From: Paenibacillus sp. FSL R5-0623
GTDB taxonomy: Bacteria; Bacillota; Bacilli; Paenibacillales; Paenibacillaceae
Direction: 5' to 3'
DNA length: 64,000 bases
NCBI RefSeq assembly: GCF_037974265.1
Contig: NZ_CP150233.1
Span: 3,844,001 to 3,908,000, forward strand
Position 1 is the first letter of the stretch. Every line of letters starts with the position of its first letter. Position numbers and translations under genes: made by a program. Below, piece by piece: positions 17,587 to 26,137 of this stretch. The notes under the pieces are model-generated. The model was not told the DNA's origin. It searched no databases and was given only the letters and a program-made list of their open reading frames with translations.

Positions 17587-18342
17587 TTATTGGGCTGTAA
17601 CTGCACCATCGATCGGGTATACTGCACCGTTGATATATGGCGCTTCATCTCCAAGCAGGAAGGAAACCAGGTTCGCGATCTCTTCCGGTCTGCCAAGGCG
17701 TCCAGATGGAATGCTGTCAACCGTTGCTTTGAACACTTCAGGGTTATCTTTACCAAACTGAACAACCATCGGTGTCTCAATAGTACCTGGCGCAATCGCG
17801 TTCACACGAATGTTGTCCTTGCCATATTCAATTGCAGCTGTGCGGGTTAAGCCCACCACGCCATGTTTGGTTGCTGCGTAAGGCGCAACCGCGGGTACAC
17901 CAACAATACCAGCTGTGGAGGCCGTGTTCAGAATGGAACCCCCACCTGTTTTGAGCATTTCCGTAATCACATACTTCAACCCGTAGAATACACTTCTCAG
18001 GTTAATATCAATAATCTGGTCAAACTGTTCGATCGTATGTTCAATCAACTTGATCCCAGGACCCGCAATACCTGCATTATTAAAGAACATGTCGATTCGT
18101 CCGAACTCTTCGACTGTTTTTTTCACATAATTCTCAACTTCAGGTGCTTTACTCACATCTGCTTGTACAAAAATAGCTTTACTTCCCAGCTTCTCAATCT
18201 GCTTAACCGTCTCAAGACCTGTCTCTTCGACAAGATCCACGACAACAATAGATGCGCCCTTTTCAGCCAGCTTTAGCGCTGCTGCTTGGCCCAATCCACT
18301 TCCTGCTCCAGTGATAATGGCTACTTTTCCTGCGTGACTCAT
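17587..18342 (-). CDS. SDR-family oxidoreductase
   Basis: A classical short-chain dehydrogenase of 251 residues. The cofactor motif is TGAGSGLG, an NNAG motif follows, the catalytic Ser is in NTAST, and YAATK holds the Tyr and Lys. An acidic residue after the second strand (VVVDL) points to NAD(H). It resembles glucose 1-dehydrogenase and related alcohol dehydrogenases, but the substrate is unknown. The start at 18342 has GGAGGAG 6-8 bases upstream; the longer in-frame ATG at 18357 lies inside that site. It appears to be monocistronic with a sigma-A promoter. Confidence 0.88.
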   Translation of the reverse strand: MSHAGKVAIITGAGSGLGQAAALKLAEKGASIVVVDLVEETGLETVKQIEKLGSKAIFVQADVSKAPEVENYVKKTVEEFGRIDMFFNNAGIAGPGIKLIEHTIEQFDQIIDINLRSVFYGLKYVITEMLKTGGGSILNTASTAGIVGVPAVAPYAATKHGVVGLTRTAAIEYGKDNIRVNAIAPGTIETPMVVQFGKDNPEVFKATVDSIPSGRLGRPEEIANLVSFLLGDEAPYINGAVYPIDGAVTAQ

Positions 18343-18467
18343 GTTGATCTCCTCCATGTGTGTGTGTCATCTTGTGATTGGATCGATGAATACGATTCGA
18401 AACGTCCGTACATGCAATGATGCAATATGTAGGTCAAAAATGGCATAATACCTTCCTGACTTTACCT

Positions 18468-18496
18468 ATTCTAATAGACTTTCGACATAAAAACAA
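18468..18496 (-). promoter_or_regulatory. Sigma-A promoter of the SDR gene
   Basis: On the minus strand: TTGTTT, exactly 17 bases, then TAGAAT. It lies about 125 bases before the SDR start. An A/T-rich imperfect palindrome (18497-18530, built on ATATAATATG and CATATG) sits directly upstream and could bind a regulator. Confidence 0.5.
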
Positions 18497-18530
18497 ATCA
18501 TATAATATGCATTCATACTATATCATATGT

Positions 18531-18665
18531 CACATTTTCAGCATTCTATTCAAGAAGCACGCAACAATAATGTCTTGCTGCGTACTCCTCTTTTAAATGA
18601 CCAATCCTTTTTAAAATCGGGATCTCTACAACTTCAAACGGTGCATATCCGCTTTATCGTAACGC
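18531..18665. other. Rest of the 323-base gap between SDR and pyruvate oxidase genes
   Basis: It contains an imperfect stem-loop, ACGCAACAA against TTGCTGCGT, near 18558-18583, followed on the plus strand by CTCTTTT. It could be a weak terminator for the pyruvate oxidase gene. No gene is visible. Confidence 0.35.
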
Positions 18666-20393
18666 CTATCTTAGCAAATTGGTTTTGGCCAATTCAATAA
18701 TCTCGTCTCCGCGTCCGTTGAGCACGGCTTTCATCATCCATAAGGTGAATCCTTCCGCCTGTTTGATATCAATCTTCGGTGGCAAAGACAATTCCTGACG
18801 GTTCACGACCACATCGATCAGTACAGGACCATCATGCTGAAGTGCACGCTGTACAGCTCCTTCCAGTTCGCCCGGATCTTCAACCCGAATACCTTCCATG
18901 CCCATGGCCTGAGCAACCATCGCAAAGTTGGGATTGACAAGCTCTGTTCCCGATTCCAGGAATCCGGCAGCTTTCATCTCCAGCTCAACAAAACCAAGTG
19001 CTCCATTATTAAACACCACAACTTTAATCGGCAGATTATGCTGTTTCAATGTCAACAGATCACCCATCAGCATCGTGATACCACCATCACCCGACAACGA
19101 GATGACTTGTCTGCCTGGATCAGCGACCTGGGCACCAATCGCTTGCGGCAAGGCATTTGCCATCGTACCGTGACTGAATGAACCGAGCAGCCTGCGGTTG
19201 CGGCTCATCTCGATATATCGGGCCGCCCATACTGTCGGAGTACCGACATCACAGGTGAAGATGGCATTTTCTGCTGCGGCATCACTAATGACCTTGGTCA
19301 GGTACTGCGGATGAATGGGCTTTTTACCCGGTTTTCCAACGGCTAGCTCGTCCAGTTCTTTACGTACTTTCACATAACGATCCACACTTTTACGCAAATG
19401 TTTGTCACTGTGTTCTTCTGTTAGATATGGAAGCAAATTTTCAATGGTCGCTTTTACATCCCCGCATACCCCATAATCCAGCTTCGTACGCCGACCGAGA
19501 TGGGAAGATTGAATGTCGACCTGAAGCACTTTTGCATCTTCGGGATAGAATTGACGATATGGGAAATCTGTTCCGAGCATCAATAATACATCACAGTCCA
19601 TCATGGCATGATAACCGGATGAATACCCGATTAGACCCGTTAAGCCGACGGAATAAGGGTTGTCATACTCCAAATATTCCTTCCCTCTTAACGCAATAAC
19701 CATGGGGGATTTCAACCGATCACAGAGCTGCATAAGGGGTTCCCGAGCGCCCGCGCAGCCTGCACCGCACAATAACGTAATTTTTTTGCCTTGATTCAGA
19801 TACTCCGCCAGTTTCACGAGTTCAGTCTCAGAAGGATGTACCACGGGATTGGTCGCATGATACACATGCTCAGGCACAGGCAGATCCGCTGCTTCAAGTC
19901 CTGCTACATCCCCCGGCAATACAACGACAGACACACCTGAACGTGCGACTGCTGTCTGAATGGCCATCGTGAGAGAACGCGGCATCTGTTTTGCTGTCGT
20001 AATGACTTCACAATAATCACTACATTCCTGAAACAGATACTCCGGATGAGTCGCCTGAAAATATTCACTGCCAATCTCGTCACTTGGGATATGTGCAGCG
20101 ATGGCGAGTACAGGCACACGATTGCGATGACAGTCGTACAGACCGTTAATCAGATGCATATTACCAGGACCACTGCTACCTGCGCAGACAGCGATACTTC
20201 CACTGACCTGAGCGTCCGCCCCAGCAGCAAATGCAGCTACTTCTTCATGACGTACATGAATCCATTCGATCTCGCCCGAACGACGAATGGAGTCGAGTAC
20301 CGCATTCAAGGAGTCTCCAACAATGCCATATATGCGTTTGATGCCAGCATTCAATAAGGATTCAACCAGAACGTCCGCGACTGTTTTTTTCAT
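18666..20393 (-). CDS. ydaP: Pyruvate oxidase / pyruvate:quinone dehydrogenase (PoxB/YdaP type)
   Basis: A 575-residue thiamine-diphosphate enzyme with very strong similarity to E. coli PoxB over its full length. Shared blocks include WIHVRHEEVAAFAAGA, CAGSSGPGN, HLINGLYDCHRN and TCDVGTPTVWAARY. The ThDP-binding motif is GDGGITMLMGD, followed by the NNGALGF stretch. The C-terminal GRGDEIIELAKTNLLR matches the PoxB lipid-binding tail, which suggests membrane activation. The reaction is oxidative decarboxylation of pyruvate to acetate and CO2 with electrons passed to FAD and quinone. B. subtilis YdaP is a general-stress enzyme, and a sigma-B-like promoter precedes this gene. Confidence 0.9.
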   Translation of the reverse strand: MKKTVADVLVESLLNAGIKRIYGIVGDSLNAVLDSIRRSGEIEWIHVRHEEVAAFAAGADAQVSGSIAVCAGSSGPGNMHLINGLYDCHRNRVPVLAIAAHIPSDEIGSEYFQATHPEYLFQECSDYCEVITTAKQMPRSLTMAIQTAVARSGVSVVVLPGDVAGLEAADLPVPEHVYHATNPVVHPSETELVKLAEYLNQGKKITLLCGAGCAGAREPLMQLCDRLKSPMVIALRGKEYLEYDNPYSVGLTGLIGYSSGYHAMMDCDVLLMLGTDFPYRQFYPEDAKVLQVDIQSSHLGRRTKLDYGVCGDVKATIENLLPYLTEEHSDKHLRKSVDRYVKVRKELDELAVGKPGKKPIHPQYLTKVISDAAAENAIFTCDVGTPTVWAARYIEMSRNRRLLGSFSHGTMANALPQAIGAQVADPGRQVISLSGDGGITMLMGDLLTLKQHNLPIKVVVFNNGALGFVELEMKAAGFLESGTELVNPNFAMVAQAMGMEGIRVEDPGELEGAVQRALQHDGPVLIDVVVNRQELSLPPKIDIKQAEGFTLWMMKAVLNGRGDEIIELAKTNLLR

Positions 20394-20459
20394 AAGTGAT
20401 GGGTCTCCTTTAATTGCTCATTTTGATTATGTTTCCACTCGGATAATATACCTATTCTT

Positions 20460-20485
20460 ATACCCCAATCTTCCGAAAACCGAAC
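20460..20485 (-). promoter_or_regulatory. Possible sigma-B-type promoter of the pyruvate oxidase gene
   Basis: On the minus strand: GTTCGG, 14 bases, then GGGTAT. The -10 part matches the sigma-B consensus exactly; the -35 part is poorer. It lies about 65 bases before the start codon. Confidence 0.35.
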
Positions 20486-20563
20486 CAACTCATATGTATA
20501 TCTGGATATATGAAACAAAAACCGCCCCTTGAACCGTTATTTCATCGTTAGCAAAATGCAAAA

Positions 20564-20591
20564 AATCCGCTTGTCGAATGACAAACGGATT
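20564..20591 (-). terminator. Terminator of the SDR gene ending at 20646
   Basis: On the minus strand AATCCGTTTGTC pairs with GACAAGCGGATT (one wobble) around ATTC, followed by TTTTTTGC. Confidence 0.8.
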
Positions 20592-20645
20592 GCGGTTACA
20601 CTCAGTTTATTCATTTTCATGTGAACTCCCAAACCAAATCAGACA

Positions 20646-21407
20646 CTAGATAGCAGGCATTACATTGCCGCCACTTACCGGGATATAGGCACCTGTGATA
20701 AATGAGGACAGATCCGAAGCGAGAAAAGCTACCGCATTGGCGATCTCCTGATCCTCACCCCTGCGCTTCAGCGGCACAGTACGCGTATATGCCTCATCAT
20801 GTCCAGACTCACTGGACCGATCACGTTCACTAATTGTCCATCCAGGCGCGACCTGGTTTACGGTAATCTGATACTCGCCAACCTCCTTGGCAAGTACGCG
20901 ATATACACCGTCCATTCCACGCTTACCAGCGGTGTAGGCCGATTGGTGAGCGAAATTTTGCATTGCACATTCCGTATTGATGCCAATGAACCGACCGGCT
21001 CTGATATCTTGCATATGTGGAATGAAAGCTTTGGCAAGATAGACACTCTGCATGACACAGGATTCGAACTGGCTCAAGTAATCTTCAGGAGACTGTTCCA
21101 ACACCGTTGTCCATTCATATTGAATGACCGCATTGGCAACAACAATATCCACTCCGCCGAGGACAGGCTGAATTTCATCACGCATCCGCAATGCCGTATC
21201 CTGCTTGGTAATATCCCCCTGTACAATTACAGCCTTACGACCGAGTGCTTCAATCTCACCTTGAAGCTCCCGAGCCTTGGTATCATTATTTATGTAATGT
21301 AGAGCCAGATTGGCGCCACAGGCTGCCAACGTGCGGGCGATGACTCTCCCCAATTGTCCTGTTGCTCCTGTAACCAGAGCCGTTTTTCCTGAGAGATCCA
21401 ATTGCAT
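20646..21407 (-). CDS. SDR-family oxidoreductase with Thr at the usual catalytic Ser position
   Basis: A 253-residue short-chain dehydrogenase. The cofactor motif is TGATGQLG, a VVANAV segment stands at the NNAG position, and the active site has YTAGK. The residue 13 positions before the Tyr, normally Ser, is Thr in INTEC, which is unusual. The start has AAGGAGG at 8 bases. A cre-like palindrome CGAAAACGATTTCG lies upstream at 21438-21451. The function is not known; sugar or fatty-acyl reduction are typical of the family. Confidence 0.86.
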   Translation of the reverse strand: MQLDLSGKTALVTGATGQLGRVIARTLAACGANLALHYINNDTKARELQGEIEALGRKAVIVQGDITKQDTALRMRDEIQPVLGGVDIVVANAVIQYEWTTVLEQSPEDYLSQFESCVMQSVYLAKAFIPHMQDIRAGRFIGINTECAMQNFAHQSAYTAGKRGMDGVYRVLAKEVGEYQITVNQVAPGWTISERDRSSESGHDEAYTRTVPLKRRGEDQEIANAVAFLASDLSSFITGAYIPVSGGNVMPAI

Positions 21408-21437
21408 AACAGCGAAACCTCCTTGAATTCATTTTTT

Positions 21438-21451
21438 CGAAAACGATTTCG
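21438..21451 (-). promoter_or_regulatory. cre-like operator upstream of the SDR gene
   Basis: CGAAAACGATTTCG matches the core of CcpA/LacI-family operators but has C and G at the outer positions, where T and A are usual. Binding by CcpA is only a possibility. Confidence 0.3.
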
Positions 21452-21556
21452 TATATATGTTTATATTCTCTCACAATTACGCATTATTCAGAGAGATATA
21501 CAGCATTGTTCAATGCTGTATATGGTAGTTCAACTTTTTACTATATGTGGAGACTA

Positions 21557-21862
21557 TTAATTATGATGTTGAATGAGATCAATTTCCTGGAAGCGACTGA
21601 CTTCCTTTTCCCAACGCTCTGCTACATATTGACGGTGAACCGGGTGATTGTTGTATGCATCATACGCAGCCTGATCTGCAAAGACCATCGAGAAACTGTA
21701 GTCAAACTCATTTTTCTCACTTACCTGTCTCAGAACCTGAAATTGCTCTACCCCAGGAATGACAGCCAGTGCATCCGAACTTTCCTTCATAAAGGCTTCG
21801 GCCTCCGGTGTATCTTTACCCGCGTAAAGTGTAAACGTTACCATATGTGTGATGCTGCTCAT
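21557..21862 (-). CDS. Dabb-domain (stress-responsive alpha/beta barrel) protein
   Basis: A 101-residue dimeric alpha/beta-barrel-type protein with the Dabb features: an ITHMVTFTL first strand, a conserved YSFSMVFADQAAYDAY segment and the end HPVHRQYV. Such proteins are small and often induced by stress; some are enzymes, most are unassigned. The start at 21862 is chosen because GGAGG lies 7-8 bases upstream, while the longer frame begins within that site. A cre-like site (21920-21933) and the L31 terminator lie upstream, so it is probably transcribed alone. Confidence 0.8.
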   Translation of the reverse strand: MSSITHMVTFTLYAGKDTPEAEAFMKESSDALAVIPGVEQFQVLRQVSEKNEFDYSFSMVFADQAAYDAYNNHPVHRQYVAERWEKEVSRFQEIDLIQHHN

Positions 21863-21966
21863 CTCTATTTCCTCCTCCAATATGTTCGTACTCGTTTCCT
21901 AGTGTACATCCGAATGTGTTGTAAGCGCAATAATTGGTTTAATTAATTTTTAATGTACACAAAAAA

Positions 21967-21990
21967 AACCTCAGGATAAATCCCGAGGTT
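21967..21990 (-). terminator. Terminator of rpmE2
   Basis: AACCTC pairs with GAGGTT around AGGATAAATCCC, which itself folds (GGAT/ATCC). The minus strand continues with eight T. Confidence 0.85.
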
Positions 21991-22012
21991 TTCTTGTAAT
22001 GTATGGACAAAC

Positions 22013-22264
22013 TTATTTGTTGATGTTGTATTTACGGTTAAATTTATCAACACGGCCACCGATATCCACGTTTCTTTGTTTACCAGTGAAGAACGGGTGG
22101 GATGCGGAACTAGTGTCCACACGGATTACTGGGTAAGAGTTACCGTCTTCCCATTCCATAGTTTCGTTAGAGAACTTCGTGGAAGAACTCAGGAATTTGA
22201 AATCAGCACTTGCATCGTAAAAAATTACGAGTTGTGTCTTTGGATGGATGTCAACTTTTGGCAT
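22013..22264 (-). CDS. rpmE2: 50S ribosomal protein L31 type B
   Basis: An 83-residue L31 without the zinc-binding CxxC pairs of type A. The type B blocks are clear: [26 protein letters not shown] and SHPFFTGKQ. Type B L31 replaces zinc-containing L31 when zinc is limiting in B. subtilis, where it is under Zur control. I find no Zur box here, so in this strain it may be constitutive and possibly the only L31. AAAGGAGTG precedes the ATG. Confidence 0.95.
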   Translation of the reverse strand: MPKVDIHPKTQLVIFYDASADFKFLSSSTKFSNETMEWEDGNSYPVIRVDTSSASHPFFTGKQRNVDIGGRVDKFNRKYNINK

Positions 22265-22318
22265 AATCTATTTACACTCCTTTAATATGGGTACTTCTTT
22301 AGAATCAAACTACATTTT

Positions 22319-22324
22319 ATTATA
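22319..22324 (-). promoter_or_regulatory. -10 box of the rpmE2 promoter
   Basis: A perfect TATAAT on the minus strand, 55 bases before the start codon. The -35 region (TGGTAC or GGTACT) is weak. Confidence 0.4.
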
Positions 22325-22408
22325 CTCTTTTTTTGGACAAAGTACCAGCAGGTTTTGAGGAATAGCTAAAAAAAATATGATATCTGTGATTTTGCACCTA
22401 ATCAGGTG

Positions 22409-22675
22409 TCAAGCCGTCCCTTTCTCCAGTACATTCAACATGTACTCCAAAGCCTCCAGTTCATCCCTGCCTCTTGTCTGTAATCTGACAACACTACCAT
22501 ATCGAATGGGTAGTAACGCCATTCCAAGCAGGCTTTTGACATCTACACGATGCTCATGCTCAGACTCCATATACGACAAAATAATATCCGAGGAAAAACG
22601 TGACGCTTGAGAAGATACCGACATCAGATCATCCCGATGAAAATCAGCGTGTATCATAAATTCATGTACTCTCAC
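22409..22675 (-). CDS. HPr-family phosphocarrier-like protein with an altered active-site motif
   Basis: An 88-residue protein with the HPr fold pattern. It keeps SSQASRF in helix 1 and VKSLLG, which holds the Ser46 equivalent phosphorylated by HPr kinase in Gram-positive HPr and Crh. The active-site His is present (FHRDD), but the usual HARP context is missing and two residues before it are deleted. It may be a regulatory paralogue, comparable in idea to Crh, rather than the main PTS carrier. The start is GTG with AAGG upstream. No PTS genes adjoin it. Confidence 0.75.
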   Translation of the reverse strand: MRVHEFMIHADFHRDDLMSVSSQASRFSSDIILSYMESEHEHRVDVKSLLGMALLPIRYGSVVRLQTRGRDELEALEYMLNVLEKGTA

Positions 22676-22804
22676 AACCTTCAGTTCCTTTCGCTAAGTA
22701 CTTATTCACCAATATGGTGTGTATCCATTTATATATTAAAATCTTCATGAATTATACCATGTTATGGGAGCTTGACCCATACTTTTTTGCGAAAAAAACA
22801 AAAA

Positions 22805-22829
22805 AAGAGCCCTATACCACAGGGCTCTT
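22805..22829 (-). terminator. Terminator of the polyol dehydrogenase gene
   Basis: A perfect AAGAGCCCT/AGGGCTCTT stem with a 7-base loop, followed on the minus strand by a T-rich run. Confidence 0.85.
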
Positions 22830-22840
22830 CAAGGTTGTTC

Positions 22841-23908
22841 TTACATACCGTTCGGATATACCATGACCTTCAGACTGCCGCTTTTATTGTGTAATGCGCG
22901 CTCCATCGCTTGCTGTGACTCTTCGAGTGAATAACGATCTGTAATCAGGGACATCACGTCATGCTGGCCGGAGCTCAGAAATTCAATTCCTGCCGGATAC
23001 GTATTGGCATAACGGAATATGCCATAGATATCAACTTCATTGTCCGCAATAAAGGGAACATTGAGTGCGATCTCGTCCTGTGCAGGCAGGCCCACAATCG
23101 CAAGTTTGCCTCCACGTCGAAGTGAATACAGAGCAGATTGTAGCGCCTTTGGATTCCCCGCTGTTTCCCATGCGGTATCAACACCCACGCCACCTGTTAA
23201 CTCGCGAATCACAGCCAGCGCATCTTCATTCCGCACATTAATGGTATGCGTGGCACCCATGCGGCGAGCTGCTTCCAGCCTAACTTCCTCCAGATCCGTT
23301 ACTATGATCTTCTCTACACCGAAAGATTTGGCAGCAGCCACGGCCATGAGTCCAACGGGACCCATGCCCATAATCGCCAGGGTTGTACCCGGAGCCAGTT
23401 TGCTGCGGCGTGCAGCGTGAATACCAACAGAGAATGGCTCGTTCATAGCTGCTTCCTCATAAGACAAATGATCGGGGATCGGGAATACCATATCTTCACG
23501 CATCACCATGTATTGTACAAATGCCCCATCCACCGGAGGGGTCGCTAGAAATTGTACATCCGGACACAGGTTATAACGACCTTCCTTACATGCCGAGCAA
23601 CGTCCGCAAGTCACCCCAGGCTCAATAGCAACCCGATCCCCTGTTTTGAGACGTGATACGTTCGAGCCAACAGCAGCAATGATCCCCGCACACTCATGAC
23701 CCAGAATGATCGGTTTCTCCACCACAAATCTGCCAATGCGTCCATGTTCAAAATAATGCACATCCGAGCCACACACCCCGACAGCCATTACCTGGATTAA
23801 CACCTCATCCGCTGCCGGTTGCGGGACGGGTTGTTCCTCAATAATAATGTGTCCTGGCTCTGTCATGACAGCGGCCTTCATGGTCTCGGGCAGTTGATAT
23901 TGTCCCAT
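22841..23908 (-). CDS. Zinc-dependent alcohol dehydrogenase, sorbitol/xylitol dehydrogenase type
   Basis: A 355-residue medium-chain dehydrogenase. Catalytic zinc ligands lie in GVCGSD, GHE and the later NEP stretch. The structural zinc loop has four cysteines in CGRCSACKEGRYNLC. The NAD site is GMGPVG. It oxidises polyols such as sorbitol or xylitol to ketoses. I chose the ATG at 23908 because GAGGAGGAG lies 6 bases upstream; the longer frame starts inside it. It follows the xylan genes on the same strand by about 80 bases, so a role in pentose polyol use is plausible but not shown. Confidence 0.88.
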   Translation of the reverse strand: MGQYQLPETMKAAVMTEPGHIIIEEQPVPQPAADEVLIQVMAVGVCGSDVHYFEHGRIGRFVVEKPIILGHECAGIIAAVGSNVSRLKTGDRVAIEPGVTCGRCSACKEGRYNLCPDVQFLATPPVDGAFVQYMVMREDMVFPIPDHLSYEEAAMNEPFSVGIHAARRSKLAPGTTLAIMGMGPVGLMAVAAAKSFGVEKIIVTDLEEVRLEAARRMGATHTINVRNEDALAVIRELTGGVGVDTAWETAGNPKALQSALYSLRRGGKLAIVGLPAQDEIALNVPFIADNEVDIYGIFRYANTYPAGIEFLSSGQHDVMSLITDRYSLEESQQAMERALHNKSGSLKVMVYPNGM

Positions 23909-23989
23909 ACGGTTCTCCTCCTCATGTATGTCCATGCTGTCTATTGTACATCAAAGAAAACAAGGTATCTTCTTTCTTCACATCACCAA

Positions 23990-26137
23990 TCAATAGATAG
24001 TTCGACCCTGTTCATCCGCAATGCCACTCTTGCGATAGAAGTACGTATTGATCATGTCCCGCCATTCCTTCGCATGTTCGGCCTGATTGTCCTGTAATGA
24101 AGCAACTTTACTGAAAATAACCGGATCGATTTTGCCCTCTAACCCTCTCCATGTCTCGGCTAACGCCTCCGCCTGCGCAACACCTTCAAAGTGTGTATCA
24201 TAAATATGCTGAATGACCGTTTTACCCGAATGCAGAACATGGGTGTATGGCACATGATGGAAAAATAAGATCAGCTCATCCGGACAGGTCTCTACGGACT
24301 CATAACGATCAGCATTCTCAGGGTGATACTGTGAAGTGTATCCTGTACCGCTCTTCACGGTTCGATCTACACCAATGCCATGACAATCGGCAAAGTGATA
24401 CGTTCCCCATTTGGAATACTCGTATCCATCTACATTCGGTCCGTAATGATGTTCCGGATTAACCATCCAACCCACACCGAGAGGCGCCGTATAATTCTCA
24501 TAGATATCTAGTGAAGTCAAAAGCATGCCCGTAACCTGCCGCACAACTTCGTCTTCATGTCCAAATGTGAGTCTCACCCACTCATCAGCAATTTCTTCCG
24601 CCGACAGCTCCGGGTTCCACGCAAGTCTTCCGTATCCATATAGATTCGCCTGCGCGAGTGGATGTCCTGTCCAACAGGCATCTGCACCAATATTGGATAC
24701 TGCGGCGAAGCCACTGTATGGTCGTTTATACAGAGAACCGTCCGCGATTCGCTTGATCTCTGAACCTTCGCCTTTGGCGTATGTGTCAAAGTCCAATACT
24801 TCTTTCCATTGGGGAACCAGATAACAGAGATGACGTTGTTGCCCGGTATACTCCTGTGTAATCTGAAATTCAATCACCTGATTTGTATTTTCCATGGCAC
24901 CGAACAGCGGGGATACCGCCTCTCTTACCTGAAAGTCCATCGGCCCGTTTTTGATCTGCAAAATGACATTTTCGGCAAAACGCCCATCCAGCGGCGTAAA
25001 ATGGTCATAGGCTGCCCGCGCACGGTCTGTGGAACGATCCCGCCAGTCCTGCTTGCAGTTATAGACAAAGCAACGCCAGATGACCAATCCACCGAATGGC
25101 CGAAGGGCTTCAGCCAGCATGTTCGCACCATCGGCATGATCACGGTTATACGTGAACGGCCCCGGACGATTCTCGGAGTCTGCCTTGATCAGGTAACCGC
25201 CAAAATCCGGAATCGCTGCGTACACCTTTGCCGTTTGAATGTTCCACCATTCCCGTACCTTCGCATCCAGCGGGTCAGCCGTACGCAATCCGCCAATCTC
25301 AATTGGACTCGCGTAGTTGGCGCTCAGGAACAATCGAACACCATACGCTCTGAATTCTACGGCAACTTTCGCCACATCACTAAGGTAACGTTCCGTCAGA
25401 AACAGACTCTCACGGCGGTGTACATTGACGTTGTTGATCGATATGGCATTGATGCCCGTGGAAGCGAGCAAACGTGCGTAATCCCGGATGCGTCCCAAGT
25501 CCAGCGTGAATTCCCCGTTATCATAGAAAATGGAGTCTCCTGCGTACCCACGCTCAATGCTGCCGTCCACGTTATCCCACTGATTAATCATCCGTAGCGC
25601 ATTGGTTGGCTGCTCTGTAATGAAGCTCCACTTCTTCACAGCGTCATCCGCCTCATGTGCTCTTCCTTGATCCATTGTCAGCTCTCGAAGCAGATGGAAT
25701 ACACCATACAGCACACCTTGGGGAGTCTCTGATCCAATGACCAGTAAACCTTCGGTCTCGTTCTCACGAATGATATACCCTTCCCCTTGAACAGTTGAAC
25801 GCTCTGTCTCGCTGAACAACCCAGCCACGGAATCGCTCCCTGTCCAAGTGCCGATTCGTATTGCGGGAGCGGAAGCATGACTGTCCCGTTCACTTTCCTG
25901 AGTATCAGAAAGATGACTGACCAACGGTTTCACGCCATATAACCTCTCCAGTCCCCGTGAAAGTTCGGTCAGAGCTGTTGTAATTACTCCATGGTTCTCT
26001 TCCACCAATATCAGCTTGCTCCACGCAGGAGCCGTCTTTTGAGCAAGTCCATTCGCTTCTGGCAATTCGGAGTGATACCCCAGCCACGCATCGTACTGTG
26101 GACCTGACAAGGCAGATTGAATGACGGATTGGCTCAT
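23990..26137 (-). CDS. aguA: Alpha-glucuronidase, GH67
   Basis: A 715-residue cytoplasmic enzyme of glycoside hydrolase family 67, the family's usual length. The acid catalyst lies in ADSENRPGP, and the inverting acidic pair in [11 protein letters not shown]. It removes 4-O-methylglucuronic acid from the non-reducing end of short aldouronic acids imported from glucuronoxylan. Its ATG overlaps the stop of the GH52 gene as ATGA, with AAGGAGG before it, so the two enzymes are made from one mRNA. No signal peptide is present. The uxuA and uxuB-like genes 6 kb away handle the later uronate steps. Confidence 0.95.
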   Translation of the reverse strand: MSQSVIQSALSGPQYDAWLGYHSELPEANGLAQKTAPAWSKLILVEENHGVITTALTELSRGLERLYGVKPLVSHLSDTQESERDSHASAPAIRIGTWTGSDSVAGLFSETERSTVQGEGYIIRENETEGLLVIGSETPQGVLYGVFHLLRELTMDQGRAHEADDAVKKWSFITEQPTNALRMINQWDNVDGSIERGYAGDSIFYDNGEFTLDLGRIRDYARLLASTGINAISINNVNVHRRESLFLTERYLSDVAKVAVEFRAYGVRLFLSANYASPIEIGGLRTADPLDAKVREWWNIQTAKVYAAIPDFGGYLIKADSENRPGPFTYNRDHADGANMLAEALRPFGGLVIWRCFVYNCKQDWRDRSTDRARAAYDHFTPLDGRFAENVILQIKNGPMDFQVREAVSPLFGAMENTNQVIEFQITQEYTGQQRHLCYLVPQWKEVLDFDTYAKGEGSEIKRIADGSLYKRPYSGFAAVSNIGADACWTGHPLAQANLYGYGRLAWNPELSAEEIADEWVRLTFGHEDEVVRQVTGMLLTSLDIYENYTAPLGVGWMVNPEHHYGPNVDGYEYSKWGTYHFADCHGIGVDRTVKSGTGYTSQYHPENADRYESVETCPDELILFFHHVPYTHVLHSGKTVIQHIYDTHFEGVAQAEALAETWRGLEGKIDPVIFSKVASLQDNQAEHAKEWRDMINTYFYRKSGIADEQGRTIY

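Noticed and set aside
22265..22376. Zur box at rpmE2
   Set aside because: No sequence close to TCGTAATNATTACGA is present before this gene.
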